From Myoxocephalus aenaeus (Eukaryota > Chordata > Actinopteri > Perciformes > Cottidae), in assembly GCA_038501785.1 (NCBI GenBank), contig JBAMJR010000186.1, positions 498,501 to 562,500 on the forward strand: DNA of 64,000 nt, in the 5' to 3' direction. Shown here piece by piece: positions 1 to 13,172 of this stretch. The notes under the pieces were generated by a model, which saw nothing but the letters and a program-made list of their open reading frames with translations, was not told where the DNA came from and did no database searches. Position 1 is the stretch's first letter. Each line of letters opens with the position of its first letter. A program made the position numbers and the translations under genes.

Positions 1-7
1 TATAAAG

Positions 8-281
8 CAGTGGTTCTCAAATGGGGAAACGTGAGATTAAAAAAATATATATTTAAAATTTGCATCAATTACAAAATCCTTTTTTAATTGAATAAATATT
101 TAATCAAATATAAGTGTAAGTTCATAAATTGAATTGTATATATTCTATATTAAATCAGACACTGATGGCACAACGCTGTGTATTAGATTTTTATTCAACC
201 AAAAATACTTGGTTAGGGGGTACTTGGCTGAAAATTGTTTCCATAGTGGGTACATCACGGAAAACAGGATGAGAACCAGTG
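8..281. mobile_element. hAT-like MITE, copy 1
   Basis: Begins CAGTGGTTCTCAAATGGGGA and ends GATGAGAACCAGTG, inverted ends of hAT type. The left flank TATAAAG (window starts inside it) and right flank GAATAAAG fit an 8-bp target duplication (GTATAAAG) with one change. No coding capacity. In the other units this element stands just upstream of a lectin promoter. Confidence 0.75.
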
Positions 282-1700
282 GAATAAAGAGTAGTTAACT
301 CATATGAAAAAGTCAGTGTGGAGAATGTCTATCAAACCAGCAGCTGCATATCTTGATCTGGTAGTTCATACATTCACTTTGGTCATTGATATAAACCTTC
401 ATTATGAACATTATTATCCATGTATTTTAAAAGAAGCAAAACTACAATGTTCATACAAAATTACAAGTGAACGCTTTACATTTAAAACTGCATTTAGGTA
501 AAAGTAACTATAAAGAGTAAAACGTACTAAAAGTCAAGAACAAGTGAAGTATCAAATAATGTGATTTTTTCTCTATTTGTTCTTAGTGTAAGACTCGCTT
601 ATGATAATTTCCCTTAAAATACCATTATTGTAAGGGTCCGGTACCATCCATCCATCCATCCATTATCAGCCGCTTATCCGGGGTCGGGTCGCGGTGGCAG
701 CAGGTTCAGCAGGCCGACCCAGGCTTCCCTCTCACCCGCAACACTTTCCAGCTCATCCTGGGGGACCCCGAGGCGTTCCAAGGCCAGCCGGGAGATATAA
801 TCACTCCAGCGTGTCCTGGGTCTTCCTAAGGGTCTCCTACCAGTTGGACGTGCCTGGAAAACCTCTAATGGGAGGCGTCCAGGAGGCATCCTGATTAGAT
901 GCACCGAAATAAAGAAAAGCTAATCCCCGGGTATCATTGGTCTATCTGTAGAATTGTAAATACACTTTTGGTAATTTATTCAAAATCCATTAATCTGTAT
1001 GGCAACAACAACCAAACAAAGCATTATATGTCTTATTCCCAAAATCAATAAAGACTCTTTAATAGAAAATTGGCGTCACTCCTTGAACAATAGATTAGAC
1101 AATGTTTGCCTTCATATATACAAACAGGTTAAAGAAAGATATGGATACCATTACTGCTCAAAACAGGATTAATGAAAATTCAACATTTGGTTCAAGGCTT
1201 ATTTCAGATTGATTAGATATGCATTTGCAGTCTAATTCTTAAGCCCTTATTTTGGTTCTTTTGCAAGGTCCTTTTTTACAGTCCCTGAACGCATTTGGCT
1301 TTGGCAATAACATTGTTAACTCTGGCAGTATGTTTTACAATTATATTAACAGCTCGGCTATGATTGAATTCAATCCCTCAAAAATAATTCTAGATCTGTG
1401 TTATTTTATGTTCCCTATTTAAGGTTTTATAAAAACACATTGTAAGAAACAAATTGCCAATAATTCAAACTTAACTGTTATGCCACTCATTTACAAAATC
1501 ACACATTTCAAAGCCAGAAAAAAATTGATAAACTTCAAGTTCAAACTTTATTTGTTTTAATGGACACAGCAAGCACTCATAAAACAAATATGGAAATGCA
1601 ATATTAGTAATACACCCTTGAAATGTACCGTTACGTTTTCAAGAGGTCCTCAACGAAAATTATTAAATACAAGCACAATTAAACAAAACATTGTCTTGAA
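282..1700. other. Spacer of repeat unit A, no gene
   Basis: AT-rich. The first 360 bases match the spacers after the other MITE copies (6547-6990, 18578-18800, 25076-25600). Short frames here (such as one at 304-501) are the same repeat and lack any coding signature. An RTE tail fragment interrupts it at 644. From about 1140 it matches 8370 onward in unit B. Confidence 0.6.
644..903 (-). mobile_element. RTE-clade LINE, 5'-truncated 3' end
   Basis: A (CATC)n tail followed by about 240 bases matching the 3' end of the full element at 14,108, including codons for MPPGRLPLEVFQARPTGRRP. Only the last part of the open reading frame and the tail are present, as expected for incomplete reverse transcription. 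Several substitutions show it is an older copy. Confidence 0.8.
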
Positions 1701-1719
1701 ATACAAAATCAAGAAGTCT

Positions 1720-2330
1720 TACTTAAAAAGTGCATAAAAATAGATCATTATTATAAACTACATTGAGAGGAAGAAGATTAGTCTTGTATGCAGCCTGATA
1801 TACAACATCAACATAGTCTAATATTTGTAAGATTAGTTGTAACACAAACTTCTTTCTAACAGTAAATGAAAAGTAATTTCTGGATCGGAGAAGAACAACA
1901 ATACCATGATTAATTTTCTTCACTATATAGTTAATATGTAATTTAATGAAAGTTCAGAGGCGAGCCATAGGCCAGGTATTTGGTATGTTCAACTCTCTGC
2001 AGTGGTGTCCCATCAAGAATGATAATAACACAGGAATATGCTTTAGATTTGGATGTAATGCTTCGGTGAGGACCAAAAATCTGAGTATAAGATTTAGTTT
2101 TATTAAGTAGAGTTGAGCCTTGGAGAACTCCACATTGTTGTACTAGTGTATCTCATTTGCTTACATGAATGACACATTGTTTTCTGTTATGAAGACAGGA
2201 ATTAAACAAAAGTAAAGCTTAACATGACAGAACTACAGAATAGAGTTCATCTAAAAGACGGTGGTCAACCAGATCAAAAGCATTGGTCAAATCAATGGAA
2301 ACTACGCCTGTTAATTTACTATCATTTGTT
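1720..2330 (-). mobile_element. Decayed L2/CR1-type LINE relic behind gene A
   Basis: Minus-strand translation gives broken reverse-transcriptase pieces in order: IDLTNAFDLVDHRLL (motif A, about 2260-2320), SITSKSKAYSCVIII with TPLQRVEHTKYL (about 1970-2090) and LQILDYVDVVYQAAYKTNLL (1723-1923). There are frameshifts and internal losses. It has the same orientation as the lectin gene and may lie in its 3' untranslated region; an AATAAA on the minus strand at 2098-2103 is a possible poly(A) signal. Confidence 0.65.
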
Positions 2331-2703
2331 GCACAGAAAATATTGTTTGTAAGTTTTATCAAAGCAGTAGATGTAGAATGATAGAAATTGAAAACGACAA
2401 AAACAAAACATGTTCATATATTTCAAACTCATTTCAAACCTCCCTACATGATCTGAAGTCACAAGCAGAAATCTGTTTTTTTCACAGCAAATCTACAAAT
2501 AAAGTTATATTTGCAATGGACTGCAAGTGATGCAACAAACACAAACCCAGACACATTATATATGATGTGCTGTAGATACCAAACATATTAACCCACAAAG
2601 CCATTTTATCACTCATGGTGTAGAAAGTATAACATTAAACTGACATAGGAACTGAAAGATTGCGTTGCCGTTAAATCCACGATGTCGTCTGCTCAATGAC
2701 CAC

Positions 2704-5592
2704 TCAGCAAACCGGCCCTGAAAAGAGACAGAACATGTAAGTCATACATGTAGTTTAAAGTATTAGTTAGACTTTTTAGTGAAAACTATTATGGTCTTGC
2801 ACGCTCTTGTATCTTTACAGCTATCAGAAATATGTCTTGCAGCACCTCTAAAACTCACTATCATAACTTGTTTGTGCAGTTTGCCAGGCGTATGCTAGCT
2901 GGTTGCTCCTATATTAACTCATTGTGCTAAGCTAAGCTGCTGCTTATACGAACTAAACAGATATGAGAGTGTTATTGATCTTTTCATCTAACTTTTAACA
3001 AGGAAGCAAATTAGCTTAATTCCAAAATAATTCCAACTAATGCTTCAGATTTGCAATTAAAGTAACCAACCCACAAACATGTATCTCCCTTATTTAGAAA
3101 AATACAAAAGGTACCTTTTTCTTTCTTCTCCTTTTGTTCCTTGTGAAAAGTCTGCCCATCCGTCTGAGTCCAGCGGAGTTTGAAGTCGGATAACCCATGT
3201 TTCTCCAGTTTAGCATGCAGCTGTGGAGAAATAAATAAAGTGACAACTGTGAATATCACATCAATACCCTACAACCTTTTATTTACATATCTCTTTGCTC
3301 TCCATCCACTGAAGAAAATAAAGATGTGACTCAGAGATGTCTTGCTTTCCTAAAACATTTAGAACTGTAATTCTTTTGGTGTAAATTTTACATCTTTTTT
3401 TTTAAAGCACAGATACTTTGTCCAGTGTCCAGAATCAAAACAAAGAAAAGAGCAAAGTTGTAAGGAAACATGTAAGTGGTTTGTTTATTTGCTCCGATAG
3501 AAGCTGCACATGTTAGTAACCTAGCTTACACCAAAACCAGGGAGAATGTCATCAGTTTACTGAGTTAAATTGTGGGTTTACAGGTTACTTTAGAAAAAGG
3601 CCCGTTCAGGACTAGCTCTACCACTGTTATGAGCCGGTCCAGGATGCTACTCCATAAGTGTTTAGCTAGCGCTAGAATCCCTGGGAAAGTTGATAGTGCA
3701 AACAAGTGTTACCAGGGTTAGCATAATGTTATGAAGCTTCAAGATTACTGTACCTGTTCCAAAAGCTGCTGCTGAACGGCGGGATCTTTCAGGTCGGCCT
3801 TAGACTGGAACTTTAACTTGAACGTTTGTTGCTGATGGGAATAAACCTTTTGACAGATGAAATAGTTTTTCATGTTACAGTCAACATCCCACCACATTCC
3901 TGTGGTTGTGTTGACCGCGGCACAGGATTGCACCGTGTACGTATACAATTTGGGTTGGTTCTGGTTCCAGTTAGTGTAGGTGTTGGGAGTCTGGTCAGAC
4001 CAGTAAGCCCAGGGCTTTCTGTGGAGACCGATCCAGGTCCACGTTGTCAGCAGTGAGGAGATTTGATTATTCTCAGACAGGTTCCTCACACTGGCGAGGT
4101 CTGTGTACCTGGATCTACAGTGTGTCTGAGCCTCATGCCAAGTCATTGGGGTTTCCACCAAAATGTAGTTGGAATGACCTTTTTCTGAAAGAAAAGAGAA
4201 GAAATGAAGGATAATAGGTTGGGCTGTGGGTTGGCAATGTGCCATTCAGGTAAAAATAAGATACATTTGCACCTTTGAAGTCTCCGCAGTATTTTCTAAA
4301 AGTAATTGGTATTCCACCCATAGGCTCAATAACAAAAACAATATCATTTTAGTGTAATGATACAGTATCATTGTAAAATACACATTTTGTTGATGTCTTT
4401 GTATTGTGTGAGACACATTTCTGTAATTCAAATCCAAAATTCAACTCAAATATCAAATAAAGACATTTATAATTTTACTACATATTTTTTAACACAAGCT
4501 AACAGAGGAAACAAGTGAGTTTGAATTATTACACCTCCATACCCCTGAAAATGTAAATCATTTTGGTTAGGGGTCATTGCTCCAAGTCCCTTGGTGAACT
4601 CAGTTTTTGGACCTTAGTATTTCCAAAACTTGACATTTGACCGTAAGTCAGACAAAGTTACTGAGTTAATTTTAATATTAAGAAAGAACATTTACAGTAA
4701 TGTATTTAAATGTTATGTAAATATGAAAATGCTCCATAATAGATAATTGCATTTATTAGTGATTGATTGTTATTGTAACATCTGTTCTGTATTGTTGATA
4801 GGGTTGTAATGTTGTTAACACTTTGGTGTTATTAATATTATTTTACTGATGAAGATCACATGAGCTGGAAACTGGTCAGAGTTTAAAACCAATATGTCCG
4901 ACTAAATACAAGCTTTTAATCTAACTTTTCTCCTTGCTTGAGTCCCTAATGAATATTTTATTTTCTTAGTGTTGAAACAGTTAAAAGGCAACTTGAAACT
5001 GAACTCATGAAACATCTTTCTTACCATTATAGCAGACTGCAGGACGTTTTAGAAAACATTGTCCGTCAGCCCAACGCCCATCTGGTGTCATATAAGCGCA
5101 GATCTCGTTGTCTTCCTTCATGATAGGGTACGATTGATACCAGTTACTGTACTCATTATTGAAGTCTGCATTTCCCAGTGCCCACTTCCATCCTGTCATG
5201 TTATCATGAAGCCCTATCCATGAGTAGTTTCCAAGGCCCTGCAATACACTCAGCAGTCTGTCGTTGTCGCTTTGATTTTCTACGGTGGCAAGGTCAGTGA
5301 ACGTCTCTCTGCAGTAACTCTGAGCTTCGGTCCAGGTCTTCAGCATCTTTACATAGTGGTACTCTCTGATGACGCTGGTAGACAGAGCAGTCAGCCCTGA
5401 TGGACAAAGGACTGTTTTTCATTTACACTCAAATATTGTAATGCAACAACCATGCAACAAATACAATCATTGTTAAATGTATGTAATTATCACCACTGTA
5501 AATGTGTGTCTGATTCACTCCTTTACACAAAACTTTCTCACACAATCATTTCTCTGACCTGAGAGAGTGAGCAACAGCAGTGTCTTCTTCAT
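2704..5592 (-). CDS. Secreted two-CTLD C-type lectin, gene A (6 exons, 318 aa)
   Basis: Predicted secreted lectin. Coding exons on the minus strand: 5559-5592 (signal peptide, MKKTLLLLTLS), 5025-5396 (CTLD1), 3754-4184 (CTLD2), 3115-3220 (tail), 2704-2717 (last codons, ending PVC then TGA). All junctions are GT-AG and phases agree (1, 1, 0, 1). The ATG at 5592 follows an acceptor directly, so exon 1 (ending at 6033) is non-coding. CTLD1 (about residues 21-133) has the WIGL motif and the C-terminal cysteine pair. Its canonical calcium/sugar motifs are lost: the QPD position reads SYP and the WND position reads WAD. CTLD2 (about 140-250) has WIGL, then QPK and WWDVDC, also non-canonical. The tail contains a DPAVQQQLLEQ helix and a KEQKEKKEK basic end, as in fish lectins labelled CLEC20A-like or mannose receptor-like. 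Seen: exons and motifs. Inferred: secretion and glycan or microbe binding. The loop half of CTLD1 is very unlike the other copies. Confidence 0.85.
2924..3012 (-). repeat. Dispersed teleost repeat in intron 5 of gene A
   Basis: The GTGCTAAGCTAAGCTGCTGC ... TGAGAGTGTTATTGATC stretch is the reverse complement of a repeat also seen at 51,805 and 63,484 (GTTAGCTTAGCATA). I recognise it as a common fish interspersed repeat of uncertain class. Confidence 0.5.
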
Positions 5593-6032
5593 CCTGGAAA
5601 TAAAAACATGTTAACTTTCTGCTAGTTTTTTTTTTTTTTTTTTTACAGGACACAGGACAGATAATAGTTTTTTTCCTAAAAGTAAAAATACCTGAGATGC
5701 CTCAACATGTACATAAACAAAGCCAAACAAAAGCAATTTTTCGAACAACTGTGCGTCATGATACTCTTTTTAGTTGTTGTGCTTTTAAATCCCTAATAAA
5801 AATCAAATCAAATGGGATTAGTGATGAAGCACATTTGGGAAATGCAAGTTTTAAATCTAGGAATATCTTCTTAATTATTGGCATATAGGATGAAATTTTA
5901 AGAACCTCAAACTTAAAAAATAAAACCTCCAAACATATGACAGATCTAATAGTTGTATAGTGAGGTAAGCATATCAAACTCAAAGAAGAAGATAGAAAAC
6001 ATCATAAAAGGCAGAGGATCATTCGGCTTACC

Positions 6033-6110
6033 TGAGAAAGTTCCAGCTCTTGTTTCTCCACTTGGTTTCAGCATCTCAAACCTTTAGTGAGTATTCACGT
6101 ACTTTTATTC
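6033..6110 (-). promoter_or_regulatory. Gene A promoter and non-coding exon 1
   Basis: A TATA-like AATAAAAG (minus strand, 6102-6109) lies about 30 bases before a plausible start near 6072-6078. The untranslated exon ends at a good donor (CTCAG|GTAAGC, last exon base 6033). The same arrangement recurs in front of genes B and C, which supports a working promoter. The exact start site is inferred. Confidence 0.55.
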
Positions 6111-6293
6111 CCTTTCTCCTCTCCGTCTCCAAGGTAAGTATGCAAAGTAATGTTATTGATTTGATCTTGACGTTGGACTCCAGGATGCAGCAACATACAA
6201 ATCAAGATGGGGAAATTGAGCGTGTGACCTGAAACCCGGTCATGAAGAACTTAACGACCCAAAGACATGAAAGCAACAAGTATTAGTATAAAG

Positions 6294-6546
6294 CAGTGGT
6301 TCTCAAATGGGGAAACGTGAGATTTAATATATATATATATTTAAACTTAGCATCAATTAAAAAATCCTTTAATTTTTTTTTTTTTTATAAATATTTAATA
6401 AAAGATAAGTGTAAGTTCATGAACTGAATTGTATATATTCTATATTGCATCAGAAACTGATGGCACAGTATTACATATTTTTAGTATTACTTTAGTATTA
6501 CATATTTTTTTAACTTACATCGCTGAAAAAAGGTTACAAACCAGTG
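6294..6546. mobile_element. hAT-like MITE, copy 2 (internally rearranged)
   Basis: Same left end CAGTGGTTCTCAAATGGGGA after GTATAAAG. The right half is changed and the end reads ACAAACCAGTG, followed by GAATAAAG. It lies about 0.2 kb upstream of the gene A promoter. Confidence 0.7.
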
Positions 6547-7329
6547 GAATAAAGAGTAGTTAACTCATATGAAAAGTCAGTGTGGAGAATGTCTATCAAA
6601 CCAGCAGCTGCATGTCTTGATGAGTTGGAGGTTTGGAGCCTATCCCAGCATGCACTGCGGGAGGAAGACAGACCCATAGAAGTCATTGTAGAGCTTTTTG
6701 TGGATGGAGGAGTTCATACATTCACTTTGGTCATTGATATAAACCTTCATTATGAACATTATTATTCATGTATTTTAAAAGTAGCAAAACTACAATGTTC
6801 ATATAACATTACAAGTGAACGCTTTACATTTAAAACTGTATTTAAGTAAAAGTAACTATGAAGAGTAAAATGTACTAAAAGTCAAGGACAACTGAAGTAT
6901 CAAAATATGTGATTTTCTCTCTATTTGTTCTTGTGGTAAGACTCGCTTATGATCATTTCCATCAAAATACCATTATTTTAAGGGTCCGGCATAGTTTACC
7001 ATTTCCTATCCGGCAACATTGACTGGGACACATATTTGGTTGCTAGAAGTGGTTTAGGAAATACTAAAGTATTTATGTAAAAACAAACTTCATCTGACTG
7101 GTGATACATGAGCAGAGATGGAACTCAAATTTCCATGCACTATCAGGTGGTGAAATGAAGCATACAGCCTTCTGCTCCAGGGTCATTCATGTAATAAAAA
7201 ATATATATTATACACATTTGCAGGTTCATCTTTTACATTTTGTTGTTGAATAAGGAAACTGATCAGAAATCGGAGAGAAATTAACAACATCTCCAGCCAA
7301 GATTACTGCTTTTTCTCTGGTTAACAATG

Positions 7330-7391
<62 letters not shown>

Positions 7392-8860
7392 ACGTTAGCT
7401 TAGTATTCACATACTTTGTATACTTTCTGATTGTATGTTTTTCAACATATCAAGAAAATGAAAGGTGGAATTATTTATCTTATATTAATAAATGTTTTTA
7501 CTTGTCAGACAGTCATTGCCATATTTATGCTGTGAAATGTTTGTCAAAACTGCAGATTATGTTTGAAACACTTTCAAAATGGTGTAGAGAATAATGTAAA
7601 TTTATATTGTCATCTGACTAGTCAAATGAAGTTTGACTGGAAACATAAATGTGTTGTGTTGCTCACAGTCAGTATTTGTTACTATTTTCATAATCAGGAT
7701 GTTAAATGGACCTTTTTTTTTTACCCTTCTGCATGCATACAATCAAACATGTTTTCCTATCACCTGTAGATCAGTAATTGTCTTTTGTCAAATAAAAAAC
7801 CTACTTAAAAAATAAGCTCTTTATTCATAGACTGACACTGTAACATTCATTGGGTACTGTGATGTCTTGAGAGGTCAGGATTGTGAGATAAAGGCGTGGA
7901 TGCACAAATCAAGATGACAAGCATTGGTTTCTAACTAAAAGTTCTGTTTTCAGATTCTTTTAGCAAAAGTTAAACTTAATTCCAACAAAAAGTCGCTACA
8001 CAAAACAAACATAAGTATCTTCAGTTAACTCCTGGTTCATTGTCTTTAATGTGACATAAAACTATCTTTCTTCTCCTCTGCCCTGTCCTTTGTTCTCCCT
8101 CACACCAACCCCTCACAGGGTAATCAGCTGCCTCTCTGCTGACTATGGGAATTGTAGTTCATTCACCAGATGCCATGATGGGTTGCAGTCCCTGCTGCAA
8201 CCACTGGGAGGGGATGTATCTCCCATTGATGACACTCCCTCACATGACATCACAGCACACATAATGCAAAAAGTAGCAAAGCCATAACTTGTATGTAAAA
8301 TATCCAGATCACGTGCTCCATCAGTAAAGGGTTACTCCTAGACTGAAGTTGTGTCAGATGCTGATGGAGCTGGATACCATTACTGCTCAAAACTGGATTC
8401 ATGAAAATTCAACATATTAGTTGAAACTCAAGGCTCATTTTAGATTTGTTGGATATGCATTTGCAGTTTAATTCTAAAGCTCTTATTGTGTTTCTTGTAC
8501 AAGGCCTTTTTTACAGTCCCTGAAGGCATTTGGCTTTGGCGATAACTTTGTTAACTCTGGCAGTATGTTTTACAATTATATTAACAGCTCGGCTATGATT
8601 GATTTCAATACCGCAAAAAGATTCTCGGTCTGTGTTTATGTTCCCTATTTAATTAAGGTTTTATTAAAACTCATTGTAAGATATGAATTGACAATAATTC
8701 AAACTTAACTGTGATGCCACTCATTTACAAAATCACACATTTCAAAGCCAGAAAAAAACTGATAAACTTCAAGTTCAAAGTTTATTTAATGGACACAGCA
8801 AGCGCTAATGAAACATATATGGAAATTAAATATTAGTAATAACCCCTTAAGATGTACCGT
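6547..8860. other. Spacer of unit B, no gene
   Basis: The first 450 bases match the other spacers and contain TATCCCAGCATGCACTGCGG, a phrase that recurs at 25,168 and (diverged) at 28,630. About 7,000-8,370 is absent from units A and D. It holds an (AT)n tract at 7335-7388. No convincing exon. Confidence 0.5.
7335..7388. repeat. (AT)n microsatellite
   Basis: About 27 uninterrupted AT units. Confidence 0.9.
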
Positions 8861-9375
8861 CACATTTTCAAGAGGTCCTCAACGACGATTATTCAATACA
8901 AGCACAATTATACAAAACATTGTCTTGACATACAACATCAGGAAGTCATACTCAAACAGAGCATGAAAATAGATCATTATTAATATGGCATTTAAATAAA
9001 AGTTCAGAGGCGAGCCATAGGCCAGATATTTGGTATGTTTAACTCTCTGCAGTGGTGTAAAATTAAGAATGATAATAACACAGGAATATGCTTTAGATTT
9101 AGATGTAATGCTTTGGCGAGGACCAAAAATCATATTATAAGATTTAGTTTTATTAAGTAGAGTTGAGCCTTGGAGAACTCCACATTGTTTTACTAGTGAA
9201 TCACATTCCCTTACTTGAATGACAACACATTGTTTTTTTTTTTGTTATGAAGATAGGAATTAAACAAAAGTAAAGCTTAACATGACAGAACTACAGAATA
9301 GAGTTCATCTAAAAGACGGTGGTCAACCAGATCAAAAGCATTGGTCAAATCAATGGAAACTACGCCTGTTAATTT
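8860..9375 (-). mobile_element. Decayed L2/CR1-type LINE relic behind gene B
   Basis: Same relic as behind gene A but lacking about 200 bases of the C-terminal segment. SITSKSKAYSCVIII and RVKHTKYLAYG are readable in 8879-9133, and IDLTNAFDLVDH further upstream (about 9300-9360). Confidence 0.6.
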
Positions 9376-9773
9376 ACTATCATTTGTTGCACAGAAAATA
9401 TTGTTTGTAAGTTTTATCAAAGCAGTAGATGTAGAATGATAGAAATTAAAAACGACAAAAACAAAACATGTTCATATATTTCAAACTCATTTCAAACCTC
9501 CCTACATGATCTGAAGTCACAAGCAGAAATCTGTTTTTTTAACAGCAAATCTACAAATAAAGTTATATTTGCAATGGACTGCAAGTGATGCAGCAAACAC
9601 AAACCCAGACACATTATATATGATGTGCTGTAGATACACAGCATGCAACCAAACATATTAACCCACAAAGCCATTTTATCACTGATGGTGTAGAAAGTAT
9701 AACATTAAACTGACATAGGAACTGAAAGATTGCGTTGCCGTTAAATCCACGATGTCGTCTGCTCAATGACCAC

Positions 9774-12700
9774 TCAGCAAACCGGCCCTGAAAAGAGACA
9801 GAACATGTAAGTCATACATGTGGTTTAAAGTATTAGTTAGACTTTTTAGTGAAAACTATTATGGTCTTGCACGCTCTTGTATCTTTACAGCTATCAGAAA
9901 TATGTCTTGCAGCACCTCTAAAACTCACTATCATAACTTGTTTGTGCAGTTTGCCAGGCGTATGCTAGCTGGTTGCTCCTATATTAACTCATTGTGCTAA
10001 GCTAAGCTGCTGCTTATACGAACTAAACAGATATGAGAGTGTTATTGATCTTTTCATCTAACTTTTAACAAGGAAGCAAATTAGCTTATTTCCAAAATAA
10101 TTCCAACTAATGCTTCAGATTTGCAATTAAAGTAACCAACCCACAAACATGTATCTCCCTTATTTAGAAGAATACAAAAGGTACCTTTTTCTTTCTTCTC
10201 CTTTTGTTCCTTGTGAAAAGTCTGCCCATCCGTCTGAGTCCAGCGGAGTTTGAAGTCGGATAACCCATGTTTCTCCAGTTTAGCATGCAGCTGTGGAGAA
10301 ATAAAAGTAAAAACTATGTTAAACTGATGTTTTTCTTTTTCTTTTGTTGAATGCTTAAATCTATTGGAAAAACAGCAGACACTGTGTGGGAGCCAGAAAC
10401 ATAAGAACAAACCTATTAGGAATCACTTTAACAGTGTCTTTATTTGCTCTGAAGGAAGCAGAACATGTTAACATAACTAACACTATTATCCAAGCTTACT
10501 TCCAAGGAGAATACCTTCAGTTTATATGTTATTTTGTGGGGTTACAGGTTACTTTAGAAAAAGCCCTGTTCAGGAGGAGCACATCCACTGTGTAGGAGCC
10601 AGTCCTGGATGCTCCTTTAGGAGACTTAAGCTAACTTTTGCATCTCTGGGGAAGTTAAAACTCCAAATAACTAATTGAAAAGTCTTGCTTACTGTACCTG
10701 TTCTAAAAGCTGCTGCTGAACGGCGGGATCTTTCAGGTCGGCCTTAGACTGGAACTTTAACTTGAACGTTTGTTGCTGATGGGAATAAACCTTTCGACAG
10801 ATGAAATAGTTTTTCATGTTACAGTCAACATCCCACCACATTCCTGTGGTTGTGATGACCGCGGCACAGGATTGCACCGTCTCCGTATACCAGTTGGGTT
10901 GGTTCTGGTTCCAGTTAGCGAAGGTGTTGGGGGTCTGATCAGACCAGTAAGCCCAGGTCTTTCTGTGGAGACCGATCCAGGTCCATGTTGTCAGCAGTGA
11001 GGAGATTTGATTATTCTCAGACAGGTTCCTCACACTGGCGAGGTCTGTGTACCTGGACCTACAGTATGTCTGAGCCTCATGCCAAGTCATTGGGGTTTCC
11101 ACTAAAATGTAGTTGAAATGACCTTTTTCTGAAAGAAAAGAGAGAAGAAAGTAAGGACAATATGTTGGGCTGTGGGTTGGCATTTTGCCATTCAGGTAAA
11201 GAAAGATACATTTACAGTAGGGTCCCCTTTGAGGTCTCCTGTTTTTCTGACTAAAACAGAAGTCAGAACAAAGATATTTTAGAATGCCAAGATTACACTT
11301 TGCTCAGTAGACTGAGAAACAAATATAACGAGGAGGTGATCAAGATGAGAGAGGAAGAGCAAGCACTGCCTGCTGAGCCCAGACTAAGATTATCATTATG
11401 ATGAACACAAAAAGAAATCACCTGATCCATTATTATCACAAAAAATATAAATGTTCTTAGTCCAAAGGCTCAATTTAATACAAAAAACACCTAATACAAT
11501 TGTTGTGTAATGTAATATTATTGTATATATAATTACACATATAATGTAAAACAGACATTTTGCTGATATTTTTGTATTGTGCTAGAGACATTTCAATAAT
11601 TAAAATCCAAAACCCAACCAAAGATGAAATAAAGATTTAATTTAAAACAATATATATATATTATTGTAAAATACACATTTTGTTGATGTTTTTGTATTGT
11701 TTTCGACATATGTCTATAATTCAAAATCACAAACTCAACACAATGTATAAATAAAGACGCTGTATTTAATTTGACTAAAGTTGACACAGAACGAGTGAGG
11801 ATTGACAGAGAATGGGAGAGGCAGTGAAGACAGAGCAAAGTTATGAAGTTCATTTTAATAATATTAAAGAACATTTAAAATAATGTATTTAAATGTCATG
11901 CAAATATGAAAATGCTCCATGATAGATAATTGTTTTTATTAGTGATTGATTGTTTTTGTAACATCTGTTCTGTATTGATGATGGGGTTGCAATGTCGTTA
12001 ACACTTTTGTGTTATTCATATTATTTTACTGATGAAGATCACATGAGCTGGAAACTGGTCAGAGTTTAAAACCAATATGTCCGACTAAATACAAGCTTTT
12101 AATCTAATTTTCTCCTTGCTTGAGAACCTAATGAATATTTTATTTTCTTAGTGTTGAAACAGTTAAAAGGCAACTTGAAACTGAACTCATTAAACATCTT
12201 TCTTACCATTATAGCAGACTGCAGGATATGTTACCGAACACAGTTGGTCATTCCAACGCCCATTTGATGCCATACAAGTGCAGATCTTGTTGTAGTTCTT
12301 ATCGTCAGGCTGACCAGTACTCCAGCTACTGTACTCATTATTGAAGTCTTCATTTCCCAGTGCCCACTTCCATCCTGTCATGTTATCATGAAGCCCTATC
12401 CATGCGTAGTTTCCAAGGCCCTGCAATACACTCAGCAGTCTGTCGTTGTCGCTTTGATTTTCTACGGTGGCAAGGTCAGTGAACGTCTCTCTGCAGTAAC
12501 TCTGAGCTTCGGTCCAGGTCTTCAGCATCTTTACATAGTGGTACTCTCTGATGACGCTGGTAGACAGAGCAGTCAGCCCTGATGGACAAAGGACTGTTTT
12601 TCATTTACACTCAAATATTGTAATGCAACAACCATGCAACAAATACAATCATTGTTAAATGTATGTAATTATCACCACTGTAAATGTGTGTCTGATTCAC

Positions 12701-12777
12701 TACTTTACACAAAACGTTCTCACACAATCATTTCTCTGACCTGACAGAGTGAGCACAAACAGCAGTGTCTTGTTCAT
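9774..12777 (-). CDS. Secreted two-CTLD C-type lectin, gene B (6 exons, 319 aa)
   Basis: Paralogue of gene A in the next repeat unit. Coding exons (minus): 12741-12777 (MNKTLLFVLTLS), 12207-12578 (CTLD1), 10698-11128 (CTLD2), 10185-10290 (tail), 9774-9787 (end). Non-coding exon 1 ends at 13094. Splice sites and phases match gene A exactly. CTLD1 keeps both classical calcium-site motifs, QPD and WND; QPD is the galactose-type signature in the CTLD family. An extra cysteine is present (ICTCMAS). CTLD2 reads QPNWYTETV before WWDVDC, so its calcium site looks degenerate. The lysine-rich tail is identical to those of A and D. Likely a secreted glycan-binding protein; the ligand preference is inferred from QPD only. 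Of the copies here this is the best candidate for an active calcium-dependent lectin. A deletion has left truncated gene C just upstream. Confidence 0.86.
9994..10082 (-). repeat. Dispersed teleost repeat in intron 5 of gene B
   Basis: The same element at the same place as in gene A; it was inherited through the tandem duplication. Confidence 0.5.
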
Positions 12778-13093
12778 CCTGGAAATAAAAAACTTTTTGC
12801 TCATTTTTATAAAATGTACATAAACAAAGCCAAACAAAGGTACATTGTTTTTTTGCATTTAAATCCCTAATAAAAATCAAATCAAATGGGATTAGTGATG
12901 AAGCACATTTGGGAAATGCAAGTTTTTAATCATCGAGGAATATCATCTTAATTACTGGCATAAAGGGTGAAATTTGAAGGACCTCAATCTTTACAAATTA
13001 AACTTCCAAACATATGACAGGTCTAATAGTCGTATAGTGAGGTAAGCATATAGATAGAAAACATCATAAAAGGCAGAGGATCATTCGGCTTAC

Positions 13094-13172
13094 CTGAGAA
13101 AGTTCCAGCTCTTGTTTCTCCACTTGGTTTCAGCATCTCAAACCTTTAGTGAGTATTCACGTACTTTTATTC
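13094..13172 (-). promoter_or_regulatory. Gene B promoter and non-coding exon 1
   Basis: TATA-like AATAAAAG at 13164-13171 on the minus strand; exon 1 ends at 13094 with donor CTCAG|GTAAGC. The truncated MITE (13339-13473) and the deletion junction behind gene C lie only about 0.2 kb further upstream, so this promoter has unusually little private upstream DNA. Confidence 0.5.

Noticed and set aside
304..501. Small frame starting MKKSVWRMSIKPAAA, also at 6580 and 25,098
   Set aside because: It belongs to the unit spacer; copies differ by indels that break the frame, so it is not under coding constraint.
3011..3259. Reading the tail exon on into KGTFCIFLNKGD as the true C-terminus
   Set aside because: A clear GT donor sits at 3114 and a matching acceptor at 2718 in all copies, giving GPVC and a stop. 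An intron-retained form cannot be excluded.
3826..4056. 76-codon plus-strand frame repeated at 10,770 and 21,040
   Set aside because: It is antisense to the CTLD2 exon; its recurrence only reflects the gene duplication.
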